Assembly: GCF_019925205.1 (NCBI RefSeq)
Contig: NC_083567.1
Span: 2,356,001 to 2,420,000, forward strand
Source of the DNA: Metopolophium dirhodum
Lineage: Eukaryota; Arthropoda; Insecta; Hemiptera; Aphididae
Direction: 5' to 3'
DNA: 64,000 nt
This document shows positions 1-12,800 of the stretch, piece after piece. A model generated the notes under the pieces. It had not been told where the DNA came from. It searched no databases and worked only from the letters and a program-made list of their open reading frames with translations. The position numbers and the translations under genes were made by a program. Position 1 is the stretch's first letter, and each line of letters starts with the position of its first letter.

Positions 1-400
1 TGGCGGTAAAATGCGCGGCCGGACACTGCAATTTACCGCTGCGAGACGACAGGGTTTTGCCTATGCGCCACTGCAGCAGCGGGTGCCGCGGGCGTCTTAA
101 ATCCTTTTCGAACGGCATCGCACGCCCTTGCCCCTCCCCCGTCTGGCAAACCCGCGACATAGACCCGCTAGCCGATCGCGGCAACGCGCGCGCGTCCGAG
201 GAGGTGCCGGTACCGAAATTACCAGACAGTAAAATATTTTATAATATGTAAACGCCGCTCGTACGCCACCGCGGCGTATAATACGCGCGAGGCACGAGAA
301 AATATATAAAACTACAACAATTGCGTAACGTCCAATAATTATTACTATGCACACACAGTCGGCCGTCGAGCATGTATTATATAGTCGCTGTGTCGCAACT
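1..400. other. CpG-rich left edge, upstream of gene 1
   Basis: Much richer in G+C and CpG than the rest of the window up to about position 300, then falling into AT-rich DNA. No open frame here has convincing coding character. It is probably the outer part of the gene 1 promoter region, or the end of a neighbouring gene lying to the left; the window edge prevents a decision. Confidence 0.35.
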
Positions 401-729
401 CGCGAGAGTGTAATATATTATTATTATTATGATTTTCGTTCTCTCTCGCCCCTCTCGCCCGCTCTCACTCACTCTCTCTCTCTCTCTCTCTCTCGCTAAG
501 ATCGACCGCCGTCGATGCCGACTTGACCCACTGGCTCACATTCACGCGCACGCATATATTATTATCATTACGAACGAGCGCCCTCTTCTCGATCTCGATC
601 CCGTCCACAACAACATCTGAGATCGTCGTAAAATCATCATTATTATCGCTCGCGTCCGTATCAGTGTTACACGTGCGGGGCAGACGTCTTAAGACTCGTA
701 ACATATTATCACCATCACGCACGCCGACG
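401..729 (+). promoter_or_regulatory. Putative promoter and 5' leader of gene 1
   Basis: A CT tract runs from about 472 to 494; CT/GA tracts of this kind bind GAGA-type factors in insect promoters (established for Drosophila, inferred here). A TCAGT word, the arthropod initiator consensus, lies at 661-665, 65 nt before the start codon. No TATA box sits at the proper distance. The frame of the start codon is open further upstream but holds no ATG before 730. The transcription start itself is inferred. Confidence 0.4.
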
Positions 730-3700
730 ATGCGCCCGACCCCGGTTCTGCTAACGGTGAGTCCGATACACGGTTATTGTTTGTTTCCCCCTGTTACTTT
801 TAAGTCACCCCGAAAACGGTTTACAAAAAAAAAAACAATACCGAATACGGTGAAACTTCCAATGTATAACGAAGTCTCGTGGGCATAAAAATAAAATTCG
901 TGTTATAGAGATGATTTCGTTGAATAGAATTATTGAACAAATTTTGTTCCGATTTGGTTTGGTTCTCAAAAAATATTTCGTCGAACAGAAAACGTAAAGA
1001 ATAGTAGAGAAAATGGTCGTTATACGGAAGTTTCCCTGTGTTTTCGTCTCCTCTCTCAGAAGCGCAATCGAGTTGAATGTATTTTTATCGATACGCGGTG
1101 CATGCGCTTTTCACGAATTAATTAAATAATTGTTGTGATTTTTCATTATTTTATAACACCGATTATACTCGTGTCCGAAGAAATTGTCTGCAAATGGTTT
1201 TTTATGCACTATTATTATAGATACGTCCGAACGCACGTGGTCGTCATTTTTTTTTTTTATTTCATAACATGTAAACAATATATAAACAAGAGTGAAATTA
1301 TGAAATACCTCCTTTAAGTTTTAGATGTTTTAGCTGAGATGTTATGATGACATGTACTTTAGTTTAGATGTCAAACGCGAATATTGTCGGTTGCGTTTGG
1401 CTGATAACCCGTCGCGGGGTGCAGATATGAGATCAAATCTCTATAAAATTAGACATTTGGACTTCCTCCATCCATTGAACACCTTTAACATCGCAAAATA
1501 TATATGTTTAGGTACATTTGACGACACGATTATAAAATGTATAAAACAGGTGTTATTTGAATTTCACATGTCTATAGAAATGTATAGTATTGCATACATT
1601 TTAAATCGTCTCTTACAAGCAAAACACGTATTTTAATAATGGACAACAATCTATCGATCAATTTTAAAAACATCTAAATTCTTTTGTATATTAGTCATAC
1701 GCGTACGTCGTACATAAGTACTCCATAAATTTAAATTGTTTTAATAATTGTACATCATAATATTTAGTGGGCACACAAATAAGTATCCTAACATGTATTG
1801 CTCAGTCATAATGTCGATCAAAACGCCGTCATACATTAGAAAGTATTGAGTACCTAATAATTATTTATAAATATTATTATGACACGGTTTACATTATCGA
1901 GTTCGTATTTAATCTATTACATTTTAATGGCAAGGCAGGTACTTATGAAAACTATAGTACCTACAATACATTTTCGTCGGGTTTGTATAACAACTGTTTT
2001 AACGTTTTTCTAGATAAAATCGAAACCAACTTATAAGTATAATAATTATATATTATTATAAAATATTATAATAGAATTAATAGCAAATTTCAATCGACTT
2101 AAATCAATGCATTAAATTGTTATGTCTGCTGAAAACGTTTCTCAATAATTGAACATAATATTTAAATTTATAATTTCGTAAAATCGAATAAGAAACCTAA
2201 TTAGGCACCTATATACTACATTGTCTACATTATATAATATGTACGTGTAAATCGGAATTTTTTGTTATTGTAGGTTAACTGCGTTAATCACGATATGTCC
2301 ATATATTATGTGACGGTCACTATAAACTCTTATAAAACTATAAAAGTATTTACTTATGTATACGATGGTAATTTTAAAGGTTGACATTAAATTGTAATTA
2401 CCTTCAGTATAATAAAATTAGACATGGACCGTATTTCATTAATAATTATAATTATTATATATGATATGTATATGATTCGTATATGATAAATTCGTATAAA
2501 AATAATATAAAACCCAGGATGATTCATTGGGTTTGTCACCACCAATAACGTTTTCTCAATAACGTTCTTGAAATCTGATTTAATGTAATTCTAACATTAC
2601 AGTACGTCCGTATTTCATATTTTTGGAGGTCAATTTATGTAAAGTAAATATTTTAAAAGTCAAATCATTTATTAATTTCCATTAAACATTTAAATAAAAT
2701 TATTTAAGTTTTAAAATATGGGCTGCAATTGGAGACAATTATACATTATATTACATAAATGTATAATTTATAAACTATACCATAAATAACGACGTATGAA
2801 TTTATTAATTTATTACATTTATTAAAATTGTTTTAGTTTTGATGCAAATATTACGATTTATCTGATATTCAATTACATGCTTTGACGCAAATGATCATCT
2901 TCCTACTATGATAGGTACATAACTTATAGACAGCGATGACATTGCAGGAACTCTTTTAAGGAAGATTTAAAACGCCCTTTGATAAGAAACAAACAAAGTA
3001 AACAATTTTGATTTTGACATTATTAGTTAATCTTATATAGACACCTCCTTTTGCCGCCGGAATGATGTATAACATAACAATTTGTTCCTATACTCAATAT
3101 TCAATTGCAAACAAAAATCTGCCAAATAACATGCTACCTATGTATAACTTGCCTAAAAGAAGTTTTTAGATTTTGGTTTCGAGTAGGTACGAGGTTTTTG
3201 GAATAACACCCATGAACTCGGAAATAATTCAATTAAAACGTGAAACAACCGGTTTTTTTTCATACATCAACAATGTATTGATATTACGCCATAACAGGTT
3301 CAAAAAAAAAAAAAAAAAAAACTAACTACCGATTACACTTTTTATTTTTTTGTAGTATTATTTTCAAAAAGTCTTAGGTCAATGTTCTCCCGTTTGCATG
3401 TTTGTCCCCACCGATTTGAATACAAACACGTGCACCTATACAATTTGTAGGTGATCAATATTAAAAGAAATTTTCTGAACGCAATGCAATGGGAAATCCG
3501 ATGACAGCAGCATACATTAAGATAACATCGAACTATATAATGTATTATTCGGCGACTAGCTCAACAATGAATGAATGCATAATATAATATGTGAATAAAA
3601 AAATTCTGGTCTCTATAATAGAGTCCATAATAAATGTAGTATGCATGCATGATATACCTATACGGTTATATACCCTGTCGTCGTATAACATAATGTCCGA

Positions 3701-6700
3701 AAATTATGTACCTACGTACCTATTACATGTTTGATAAGATAATAATATAATATAATGGCATACAATATAAAATATATACATTGTAAGTAATAAAAACAAA
3801 AATTCAGAATGAGAATTTTACTCATTTCAATAAGTAATGGTTTTGGTGAAAAAAAAATACCATTTGTTTGACATGATAAGTATACCTGTATAATACAATT
3901 CAAAAGCATTATTATGGGTACTCAAATAAATGGATAATAATAAATAATAAAATATGGCACCCCGATCACGGATAGGTATATAATTAGTATATTAGGTATT
4001 ATACATAATTTTATAAAGTGACACGCTAGTAGCAAAACCTAAAATAAATAATTTTATTACGATTTACGATGTCATTAGATGGGAAAAAAATGTCCTCCAC
4101 CTTCCAACAACTATTTTAGCTCCGTTAGGCTATTTTTTTGGTTTATTTTCTACTTTTAAATTATAAGATAGCAATTAATAATCATAATTTTAAATGGTAT
4201 TCGGGATGTCAGAATAAAAATTTCCCAATTATACATTATACTACCTAAATTATTATAATATACATATATATTATATATATATTATGATTACTTTTTGCCG
4301 ATGATATGAAAGTCTTTCGTTTAATTAAATCACATTCTGATTCAGCTCTCCTTCAAAATGATCTAAATACACTAACTGTTTGGTGTAATTTAAACAAATT
4401 ACCGTTAAATATTGATAAGTGCAAAATAATGTCGTTTACTAGGTCTCGATCTCCAATTATTAATGATTATACCATAAATAATATTGTACTTAAACGCGTT
4501 TTTGAATTTTGCGATTTGGGGGTTACATTTGACTCAACCTTTTCTTTCAATAAACATTATTTAAACATAACAAAAAAATCATCAACTATATTAGGTTTCA
4601 TTAATAGAACTTGTCAAGATTTTACAAATTCCGATGCCTTAAAAATTCTGTATTTTTCACTAGTGCGTTCTTCTCTGGAATACAACTCGGTCGTATGGTC
4701 ACCCTCTAGTGTTGTTCATATACAGAGTTTAGAAGCTATTCAAAATCGTTTTCTTCGTTTTATCTCTTACAAATGTAATATACCACGTAAACCACACTCT
4801 CAATATACTCCGTTATTAAACCAATTAAATATGACCACTCTAGCTGAAAGGAGAAAAATCATCGATTTGAAATTTCTATATAAAATAGTAAATGGTTTTT
4901 TAAATTGTCCCGAATTACTCAGCTGCTTAAATTTTAATATTCCTCATTGTCGAACTAGATCGGCAAATACTTTTTACATTTCATTTCAAAGAACTAATTA
5001 TGCACTTTGTTCACCTATTAATAGATTAATGAAAATAACTAATGACGTCCAGATAGATCTATTTAGTTTTCCTTCTTTTGATTATTTTTGTAACTATATT
5101 GCGCATCTTTAAATTATTTCTGCTACCTATATTATTATTGTCTATATTATATTTTTATATTGTTTTTATTGTTTTTAATATTATATTTTTATTATACATA
5201 TACTATTTACTGTATTTCTTAATAGATTTAAGTCTACAAAATTGTTATTAAATTATAAAAAATTGTAATTGGGTTCTACCCGTTTGAATTAATAATAAAT
5301 AAATAAATAAATATAGACATAATATAGTAGATATATAATAAATGTATGACACTCAAGTACATTATTGTTATAGATTTCATAAAAAGATAGAAAAATCTAT
5401 TTTAATGAGATAAACACTGTAGTTAAGAGGAGTGAACGGATCGAGAATGATTGTGTACAATTTTCAAAAAAAGCAACTCATATCAAGAGTAAAATGTTAC
5501 AAAGGAATCCGCCTGTTACACTCAATTTACAAAAATATTTGCCATTACTCTAAAGTGTAGGCGACATAAACATAAATATATAAACTGTAAACTTAATAGG
5601 TATATCAGTAATTATCAGTGGTTAGGTTAAAGGAATATCGACAAGTGACCATATTTTCGCACAACGATAAGTTGGGGAATAATTGTATAGGTATAATGTA
5701 TATAAGTTTGATGAAGATCTACACTTGATTTTTATTGATTTTAAATAAGTCTGTGACTGCATAAAGAGGAATTAACTTTGGGTGGTACTTAAAATTTCTG
5801 AAATCCCCTTAGAACTTGTGATATTAGTCAAAATCTGTAATAAAAATACGATGTGTCAAGAACTTACACTACCTGAAGGGTAAAACGTCCGAAAGTTTTG
5901 ATGTCAAAACAGGTCTAAGAAAAGGGGACGATAATTGTCTCCAGTACTACTTAACTTGGCATTATATCAAGCGATAAGAGGTGTGAAAGACAACATGTAC
6001 ACATAACTAGTTGGAAACAGAACCTGGGAGAATCCTAAGACCAGACAACCCCAAATACACCAAAGTTAATATAGAAGCTAGCCAACGAATAAGGCAAAAT
6101 TGAAGATAAAACAAAGTACATTATTAGGCACAGACGTTTTATCAACAAACAACGTTTTTTATTTAAGTAAGACAATACACTTTTGAACAGGTGAACAACT
6201 TTAATTGTTAATCGTTAATGTGAATATAAACGTAAATAATAATATTCTTCATATTGTGATTAATCTCAGAATAACGGCAAAATATCGATATTATTTTACC
6301 ATGAATGTCCAATTCAAGTCAAGATTATTTTTAAAAGAACCCTAAATAAAACTCTGTATACTATACTTATCTTCGTCCAATCACCGTGTTTAGATGTGAA
6401 ACATAGGTCAACAACAACAATGAGTGACAGAGGTCACTTTTAAGGTTTAAAATAAAGATTCAGTCGATTCTGTGATAGTGTGATAATGAGTCTATGGACC
6501 TATACAAAACTCTAAAAAATAAGTCGGAACTTGGAGCAACAGGATTCGGGTCAATCTTTAAATGGTATAAAACCCTATAAGTATTTGAAAATAGAGTATT
6601 TAAGTATACTAGAAAATTCCTATGATAAAAATTTGAATTTTGAATAAACGCGATATTCGATGATAAAAAATATGTAAGCAATAAGCACGCAGGACGAATC

Positions 6701-9517
6701 ACTCTGTGTAATATAGACCAGCGGTTCCCAACCGGGAGGGAATTCCCCTCAGGCGGGGATTTAGAGACTGCTCGGGGGAGGGGGGGAAATATAATGATGA
6801 TGGAATTACGAAAATAATTATGTTATTTTACAATGTGTACAATTGAAATCACCATTTTAGTTAAATTTACTTATATTATTTATATTTTATATCAATATTT
6901 TTGTTTTTATATTCAATATTTTTTTCTTATACTCAATATTACTACCTACTTCGTAAGTTGATTTAGAATAAATTTTTAAAATGATGAAAAAAAAATCAAA
7001 ATAAATAGTTGTTGGTTTTTTTTTACCGAAAAAATTCTCCTAGACTCTAATTTAAAGGGGGGGGGGGGAATAAGATTTTAGTGAATTTACAAGGGGAGCG
7101 TAGAATGAAAAATGTTGGGAGCCACTGATATAGACTACAGTAATATACACTATATACAGATAATTATTTGCATTTAATTATTAGGTGTGTACTATGAGGT
7201 GGTCGGTAGAATGTGGATTAGTGTGTACCTATAATTAGAACTGACAATTTATATACCGGGTGCAACAGAAAGAACAGACAAATTTAATTAAACCTATATG
7301 TAATAATTAATGACTATTGTTCTGAAGACTAATATATATATATAATATGTATTATTGTATTCATATAATGTGGGTAGTGGGTACTAGCTCTGCAGTTAAT
7401 CCTACAGTTGATTAATGGATGTACGCGCGTGAACAATTGTTTTGTTGGGGGAGGGAGGGGGGGGGGGGGCAAGTGGTCTGTGAAGTGTCGTTTAATTATC
7501 GCAGGAGATGTCTTTTGAAAACTGTTGAATGGGATGGCAATTTATAGAATTGATTTCGAGCACGAGGCCAAAGCACGGCAAAATATGAAATATGAAATGT
7601 AATATTGTCTATTGTTTCGATCACTGCGTACCACGTAAATAGGTCCTATTTCGTCATATAATTTTGAGCAGATTGTGCACATTATACACAATCGCGTTCG
7701 ATATAATATTATACAGAGAGATTCTTTTGGCATTGTAAAAGCTCGTTTAACTCGAAAAGTGATAACGTTTTTGAAAACAAGACGGATGTGGGGGGTGTAC
7801 ATTTTTTTCCATTACTTTCAAATAAAAAACGGGAAAGAAACAGTATAGACATACTTACCTACAAATTGACACGTGTACAACGCGTTCGAGACCGTATACA
7901 GTTACACTAGTAGTTAGAGTTTTCGGGCATTTGTCGGGACAACGGGGCCGGATGTAACCCTGGAAAAATGAAAATCCCGTGTCTTGTATACGCAGTCACC
8001 CCAAGTCCTGGCCGGCTACCGTAATGCCTGATAACCATGGCTCGTATAAGTTCATGCACTGAAAAACGCTAAAATGCGTATGCAACCATGTTCTTCTTTT
8101 CTATTGCCTATGGGACCACAACTGAGGCGGAAAACACGATCGTATTTACTTCCACCTCAGTTGCATAATCGTTTATTGCACAATAGCTAAAAATTATACG
8201 AAGTCAACGAACAAATAAATATATATATATATATACTTAAAGTATCATGCCCCTATTAAAAATGCTCAAATATAATCTTGAGATTTCCAAAATTAAATTT
8301 CATATATTGATTCCCTGTCACCTCGAAGCGAATCCCTATATTACCCCATCTAGCGTTTAATACGAAGATTTAACACATGGACTTAACTCCTGCTAACAAT
8401 CGGATGCGAGTTATAATATTCATAGTCGTTGCTTACTGGACTCACGGTTAACGTTGACTCATTCGCCCATTGGACTCGAACAGAATGGTCTCAATATTTA
8501 CAAATATTTACATCCCAATACCGCACTATACCAACACATAGGACAATGTTAATCTATTGGATTCACTAAACTGTTTGATGAGGTCAATGTGTATGTTCCC
8601 ACACTGTTTGGTCCATTTCCCCCGATTTATTGCATATATTTTGACGATTAATACTATAATACCTCGACGTTACACATAGAAAAGTTATTAAACGATTTTG
8701 AAAATATTTTTCATATAATTAGAAGTCTTTACAAAACCGAGTTTTCAAAGAAAAAAATCATCGATTTTCTATTTTCATCGTTACAAATTGTCATGTTTCT
8801 TTGTCGTTTATGAATGACAAAACAATAAAAAATACTTATGAATTAGAAACATACATAATAATGAGAACATTAGTTATTAGTACATGGCCAAATTGAATTG
8901 TTTACGCATAATATGCGTATAAATATCTTTTTTATTCTTGGCGCTTTCGCCTTGAATTTATACTCATTCCGCGGTCAATGGATTCAAATGCTCTGCAGGT
9001 CATCCCAAATCGAGTCCAACAAGCCGTGACTATACTGCACTGCTTTGCGATTATATTAGTAACACTATAATATATTTTATTACTGTAATTTGTTGTTGTT
9101 GTTGTTATCAATATTACTATTGTCGTTGTTCTGCAGGCGTTTGCCGCCGCAGCGGTGCTACTGCAGCAGGCTCCCGCTGTCCACGCGGGCATCATCGGGC
9201 TCATCCAGAACAACGTGTTGGGCTCGGCCCAATTCCACAGACAACAGTCGTGGCCGTTCGACCCGAACGTGAGCGCCCGCCGGACGCACGAGTTCGTCGC
9301 GCTGCACGGCGACAAGTCCGAGAGGCTGATCGAACGCATCGGCCTGGGGCTGGACGGCAGGCAGCAGGAGCGCCGGGAACAGCAGGCGGTCAGGGACATC
9401 TTGTACGACCGGCAGCAGCGAAACGACGGGCCAGCTTCCGGTGCCGGCGGCGGTTACCAGCACCAACTGTCCCAGCCAGTGCAGGCGTATCCGGCCGGTT
9501 ACGCGCGAAGACGATGA
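730..9517 (+). CDS. Gene 1: small secreted protein, 135 aa; join(730..756, 9137..9517)
   Basis: Unrecognised gene encoding a predicted secreted protein. Exon 1 encodes MRPTPVLLT and ends at 756 in front of GTGAGT. Exon 2 starts at 9137 after TTGTTCTGCAG and continues AFAAAAVLL. Both junctions are phase 0, so the two pieces join into one hydrophobic signal peptide with a likely cleavage site after Ala26 (motif VHA, then GIIGL). ATG 730 is the only in-frame ATG in exon 1. The mature part (about 109 residues) has no cysteine. It begins with a conserved-looking hydrophobic stretch (GIIGLIQNNVLG), has a charged, probably helical Gln/Arg-rich middle (about residues 70-105), and a Gly/Gln/Tyr tail ending YARRR. 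It lacks the Rebers-Riddiford cuticle signature. The intron is 8,380 nt and full of transposon remains. What is seen: ORF, splice sites, signal peptide. Inferred: secretion. Function unknown; a cuticle-associated, peptide-like or salivary protein are all possible. Confidence 0.8.
847..1040. mobile_element. pogo-like MITE in gene 1 intron
   Basis: Degenerate terminal inverted repeats: left GTGAAACTTCCAATGTATAA, right ending CGTTATACGGAAGTTTCCCT. The interior shares words such as TTTTGTTC and ATATTTCGTC-AACAGAAAA with a second copy at 43475-43665 just upstream of gene 2. No coding capacity. It lies 90 nt downstream of the gene 1 splice donor. Confidence 0.45.
1041..4287. other. Gene 1 intron, AT-rich, no gene seen
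   Basis: Nothing with coding character. Around 2515-2650 the words CAGGATGATTCATTGGG and AACGTTTTCTCAATAACGTT resemble the end of the foldback family found at 30909, so a degraded fragment is possible. A poly(A) run lies at 3302-3320. A TA-rich stretch (4258-4285) directly precedes the LINE. Confidence 0.5.
4288..5112 (+). pseudogene. Reverse transcriptase C-terminal fragment of the LINE
   Basis: Open frame from the LFADD motif (4291-4305; the DD pair is the polymerase active site) to stop TAA at 5110-5112. Typical LINE thumb-region phrases can be read: LNKLPLNIDKCKIM, FEFCDLGVTFDSTFSF, LVRSSLEYNSVVWSP and IQNRFLRFI. The frame has no stop over about 270 codons, so the insertion is fairly young, but it lacks the endonuclease and most of the polymerase (a TGA precedes it at 4285-4287). 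It is a dead 5'-truncated copy; the ATG at 4306 is not a biological start. Confidence 0.85.
4288..5313 (+). mobile_element. 5'-truncated non-LTR retrotransposon (Jockey/CR1-like LINE)
   Basis: The copy begins within the reverse transcriptase catalytic motif (LFADD) and runs through the end of the polymerase frame, a roughly 180-nt AT-rich 3' UTR and a tail of AATA/AAT repeats (about 5291-5313). This is the usual 5'-truncated insertion form of a LINE. Target-site duplications could not be settled in the AT-rich flanks. It lies inside the gene 1 intron in the gene's own orientation. Confidence 0.8.
5480..6450 (+). pseudogene. Decayed LINE reverse transcriptase
   Basis: Short reverse transcriptase motifs occur in the right order but in shifting frames. 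IRLLHSIYKN is near 5510-5545. LHLIFIDFK (motif A) is at 5719-5745. GLRKGD is at 5912-5929, followed one frame over by SPVLLNLAL at 5938-5964 (motif B region). A later stretch, YTFEQVNNF near 6175-6205, resembles the linker before the thumb. Several frameshifts and stops make it clearly dead. It belongs to a different family from the LINE at 4288 and is much older. It may extend to about 6700. Confidence 0.6.
6719..7127. mobile_element. hAT-type MITE with 8-bp target duplication
   Basis: Terminal inverted repeats CAGCGGTTCCCAAC at 6719 and GTTGGGAGCCACTG ending at 7127 are the classic hAT/Charlie terminus. The perfect 8-bp direct repeat ATATAGAC sits at 6711-6718 and 7128-7135. The interior (409 bp total) has G-runs and no coding frame, so this is a non-autonomous copy. 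Confidence 0.9.
7136..9136. other. Rest of gene 1 intron
   Basis: No gene seen. A long G-run lies at 7446-7469. A moderately GC-rich stretch at 7900-8165 includes an imperfect hairpin (CTGAGGCGGAA at 8124-8134 pairing with TTCCACCTCAG near 8150-8160) and looks like a dispersed repeat that I cannot name. Around 8687-8850 there is weak similarity to the arm of the foldback family at 30909. Confidence 0.45.
9137..9517 (+). CDS. Gene 1, exon 2 (terminal coding exon)
   Basis: Exon of 126 codons plus stop TGA at 9515-9517. The acceptor is TTGTTCTGCAG ending at 9136. G+C content jumps sharply over the AT-rich flanks and stays high exactly across the open frame, with a codon-biased third position (many C/G). 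That is the best single sign that this is real coding sequence. The overlapping open frames on the other strand and in other phases are shadows of this GC-rich exon. Confidence 0.85.
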   Translation, partial: AFAAAAVLLQQAPAVHAGIIGLIQNNVLGSAQFHRQQSWPFDPNVSARRTHEFVALHGDKSERLIERIGLGLDGRQQERREQQAVRDILYDRQQRNDGPASGAGGGYQHQLSQPVQAYPAGYARRR

Positions 9518-9859
9518 CGCGCGGCGCCGTGTCAAGGTATTCCGTCACCGATGTCCGTCGAACACGCGTCCTTGTCCGTCGTTCTACAGCGTAATAGGTT
9601 TTATGATATTATGTTGCTGCGTCGACGACCACCGACGCTGCGGCTGCAGTTTGCGCCGGTTTCCATCCTATATATTGTAATGTTGTACGACGCGATGCAC
9701 TGAAAACCATGATGCACGCGACATGCATTTTTATAATTGCATAATATTATTATAGTTTTAAGTTTACCAAATGCGCACCTGAACGGCGATGGTAATAATT
9801 TATAATCTAGATAAAAACAAATTGTTTTAGTCATTATAGTATTGTATCATATAAATAAA
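9518..9859 (+). other. Gene 1 3' UTR with poly(A) signal
   Basis: The sequence turns AT-rich after the stop. The first canonical AATAAA is at 9854-9859, giving a 3' UTR of roughly 360 nt. A second, weaker candidate (AATAAATT) follows near 9917. There is no further open frame. Confidence 0.55.
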
Positions 9860-12800
9860 ATGTATTATCGTGTACCTGCCTACCTATATTATATCGTGAG
9901 TCGCACCGGCGACAACAATAAATTATAATAAAAAAAACTGATACGTATCGACTAGAAATCCTCTGTAATTAATACCAACTATAATAACGATTTTCTCGAC
10001 AATCGTTTCTTAGCTTCGCGAAGCACTGCACTATAACCCATAGAGTAATAACTACTCTATGGTATAACCTAACCTAACATTACCTCTATGTGATTGATCA
10101 TTGATGACACTGCAATATAATATAGACTTTTTCCGTTCAACTAAGAACATTTTCAAAAACATGGTCCTTTTTTATAGTTAACTTTTCTAAATGTCGGTGT
10201 ACTTTAAATTGTATTTAAATTTTAAACAGTCGAAAGTATGATTGTCGTGTAGTGTAAAATCAACATTTAATTTCACCTTTACCCGTATTTTTGGTGGAAG
10301 ATTAAAATTGTTATCAATATGTGGATCAGATAAATAGTCATGAAAAATAAGCTTGAACTTTATAGGGTCAATTATCATAATTTTCTAATAGAGTGTTATG
10401 TAATTGACATGCAGATACCGCAACTTTGAAATTATTTTTACCATATATTCACAACAATATTATTTTATCGGTATAGGTCAATTATTTTCAAAATATCGGT
10501 ACGCCCCAATTAGTCTGCAAAAAAAGGTAAGAATTAAAAAATTCGTCATCCTGGGACCAGGATGAACCTATAACTACGTTTGTTTCTATATGTAATATAA
10601 TTATACTATGATTATAATTTGTATTATATGCGGTAAGTAAAAATAATACGAGTTTAAAATTCAAAATATTAAAATATCTCAAAAAGTCCATAAGATACAT
10701 TTTACAAATAATTATTATACTTGTTATGTTAAGTCATTAGTATGAATTAGTCAATCGTTTGTCGATTGATAATAATATTAGGTTCGGAATTGTAAATTTT
10801 ATTTTTTTCTCAATCGGTAAAATATATGCAGTAGTGCTATTCAATAATAAATTTTATTCGTATGTTTTTTTACAGAAAAAATACCGATGAGTACATTAAT
10901 TCATCCTATTATATATACACAATAATATACGCATTACTTGTATAGTTATTAAAACGACAATATACCTGTAAACGCGGCCTTTTAATAATTTTTTTTTTTT
11001 AATAAATTTGTTATATTTATAGGTACATTTAACATAGTATATACTTGCAATTTGCATAGAATAAATACATAAAAGTTCACTTCTTTAAAATAATTTTCTT
11101 TCAGATAAAACGTTTCATATACATGTGGAACATATAACAGTTATAGGTAGAATTCATAATATTATTCTATTATTTTGTTTTTTATATATTCGCCTCGACT
11201 GATGCTAAGGTTATTGACGTTTCTGAAATACATTACAATTTAAATATTTATACAAAATATTTTAAGTATGATGTACACGAAAGGCCAAGGTATTTTAGTT
11301 ACATGTGATATATCTGTGTGCATACGTCATATCTTCTGGACCCGGTTGGGAAGGATATGAAGCTTTTATGAAAGTAAAGATTCCTCCGGTCTGTTTGCGT
11401 TTGCTTTTATTTCGGTATAAGTAAGCTGTGTATCATTTTAATGTGTTTTATCTGTGGCATGTACGATTTGTTACTTGTACAGACATAATGTGATTTCGGG
11501 ACACTATTTGTTTATTATTGTTTGAAGTTCGCTGATTCTTTTGTAGAAACCATTTAGATTCCTTTGTTATATGTTATAATATGTATTCTATTATTTTACT
11601 TTTCAGGTAATTGGATATTTATTTTATTATTTTAAACAAATATTTATAACGAAGACCTGTTAATTTATTTTATTTTTTATGATTTCCCGTCGAATCGCTA
11701 ATATATTTTCTTTCGCATACATAGTATTAAAATAATGACTTATAATCACCAAGTATAATTGCAGGTGTACATGAGTAGGTACTAGTTAAAATTATGAGTT
11801 TAGACTTTAGACTTAACATAACGTTATTCGGACGCACGTAAATCGTCAATGAAGTATTTGTATATAATTATAAGTTACAAAGAACCTAGTGCCTAGGTAT
11901 AACGTATTTTGTTTTAAAAATTATACATTAAAATCAATGATTTATTTAAAACTGTATAATACCACTAAATATAAAAAACTACCAGTTGCCAACTGATCAA
12001 TTATAGCTTCAATTTGTAAGTATTGTTACAGCTGGCAGTTTTTACTTCAAACAAAGAAAAAATATGATTTATTTCCAATAGAAACACTTATAAATAGTAG
12101 TTTATTAGCAGTAGCGAGTGTCTCGATCACGTTTTTTGGACAATAATATTTTTCTAACTAAAGTATAAATACATTTATTTACAAGAATTACAATTTTTGA
12201 TTAAGTTATTTTATTTTTTCAATTGAAAATTTTATCTGCACAATAATTAAGATGATTCTATTAATGCCACTGTAAACGTGTCATTTTTAAGGAGTTGTGC
12301 TTAGGCAATTTTTCGTGGGTCTGAATAATTTACTTGCAGAAATGCTTAAATAGAGATATCTTATAAGCGTACCCTATTCCCGATCAGTAAAACATTTATG
12401 ATTCATATCTTCGGATACGTAAATTTTTTGCATCCCCCTTCTGTTTTTTTTCCAATTTTAGCACTGCATACCTTACATTTATTGAATTATATTAACTTTT
12501 TGTATGCAAATTATATGATTCGAACGTTTCGGAGTAAATAAACGATAGGTATACCTACGTGCTATTTATTTAGATAGTTGATAATAGTTTCAGTCAATCA
12601 ACAGAGAAGGATTCCGCTAATCGAATGGCTGCCTTATTGATACGTCTTAACCTTTACTCTTTAGCGTAATTTAAGTATTCGACATACCTAAGTTGGTAGA
12701 ATATCGCTGCAGGCGCCTCCTGCAGCTGCAGATCTGTGGCAAGCAGCTCCAAACTTGGTAGTTTTCTTGTTCGGCCTATTCACGCTGTTGATATAACAAC

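Noticed and set aside
9158..9594. Other open frames overlapping gene 1 exon 2 on both strands
   Set aside because: Shadows of the GC-rich real exon; only the 9137 frame joins the signal-peptide exon in phase.
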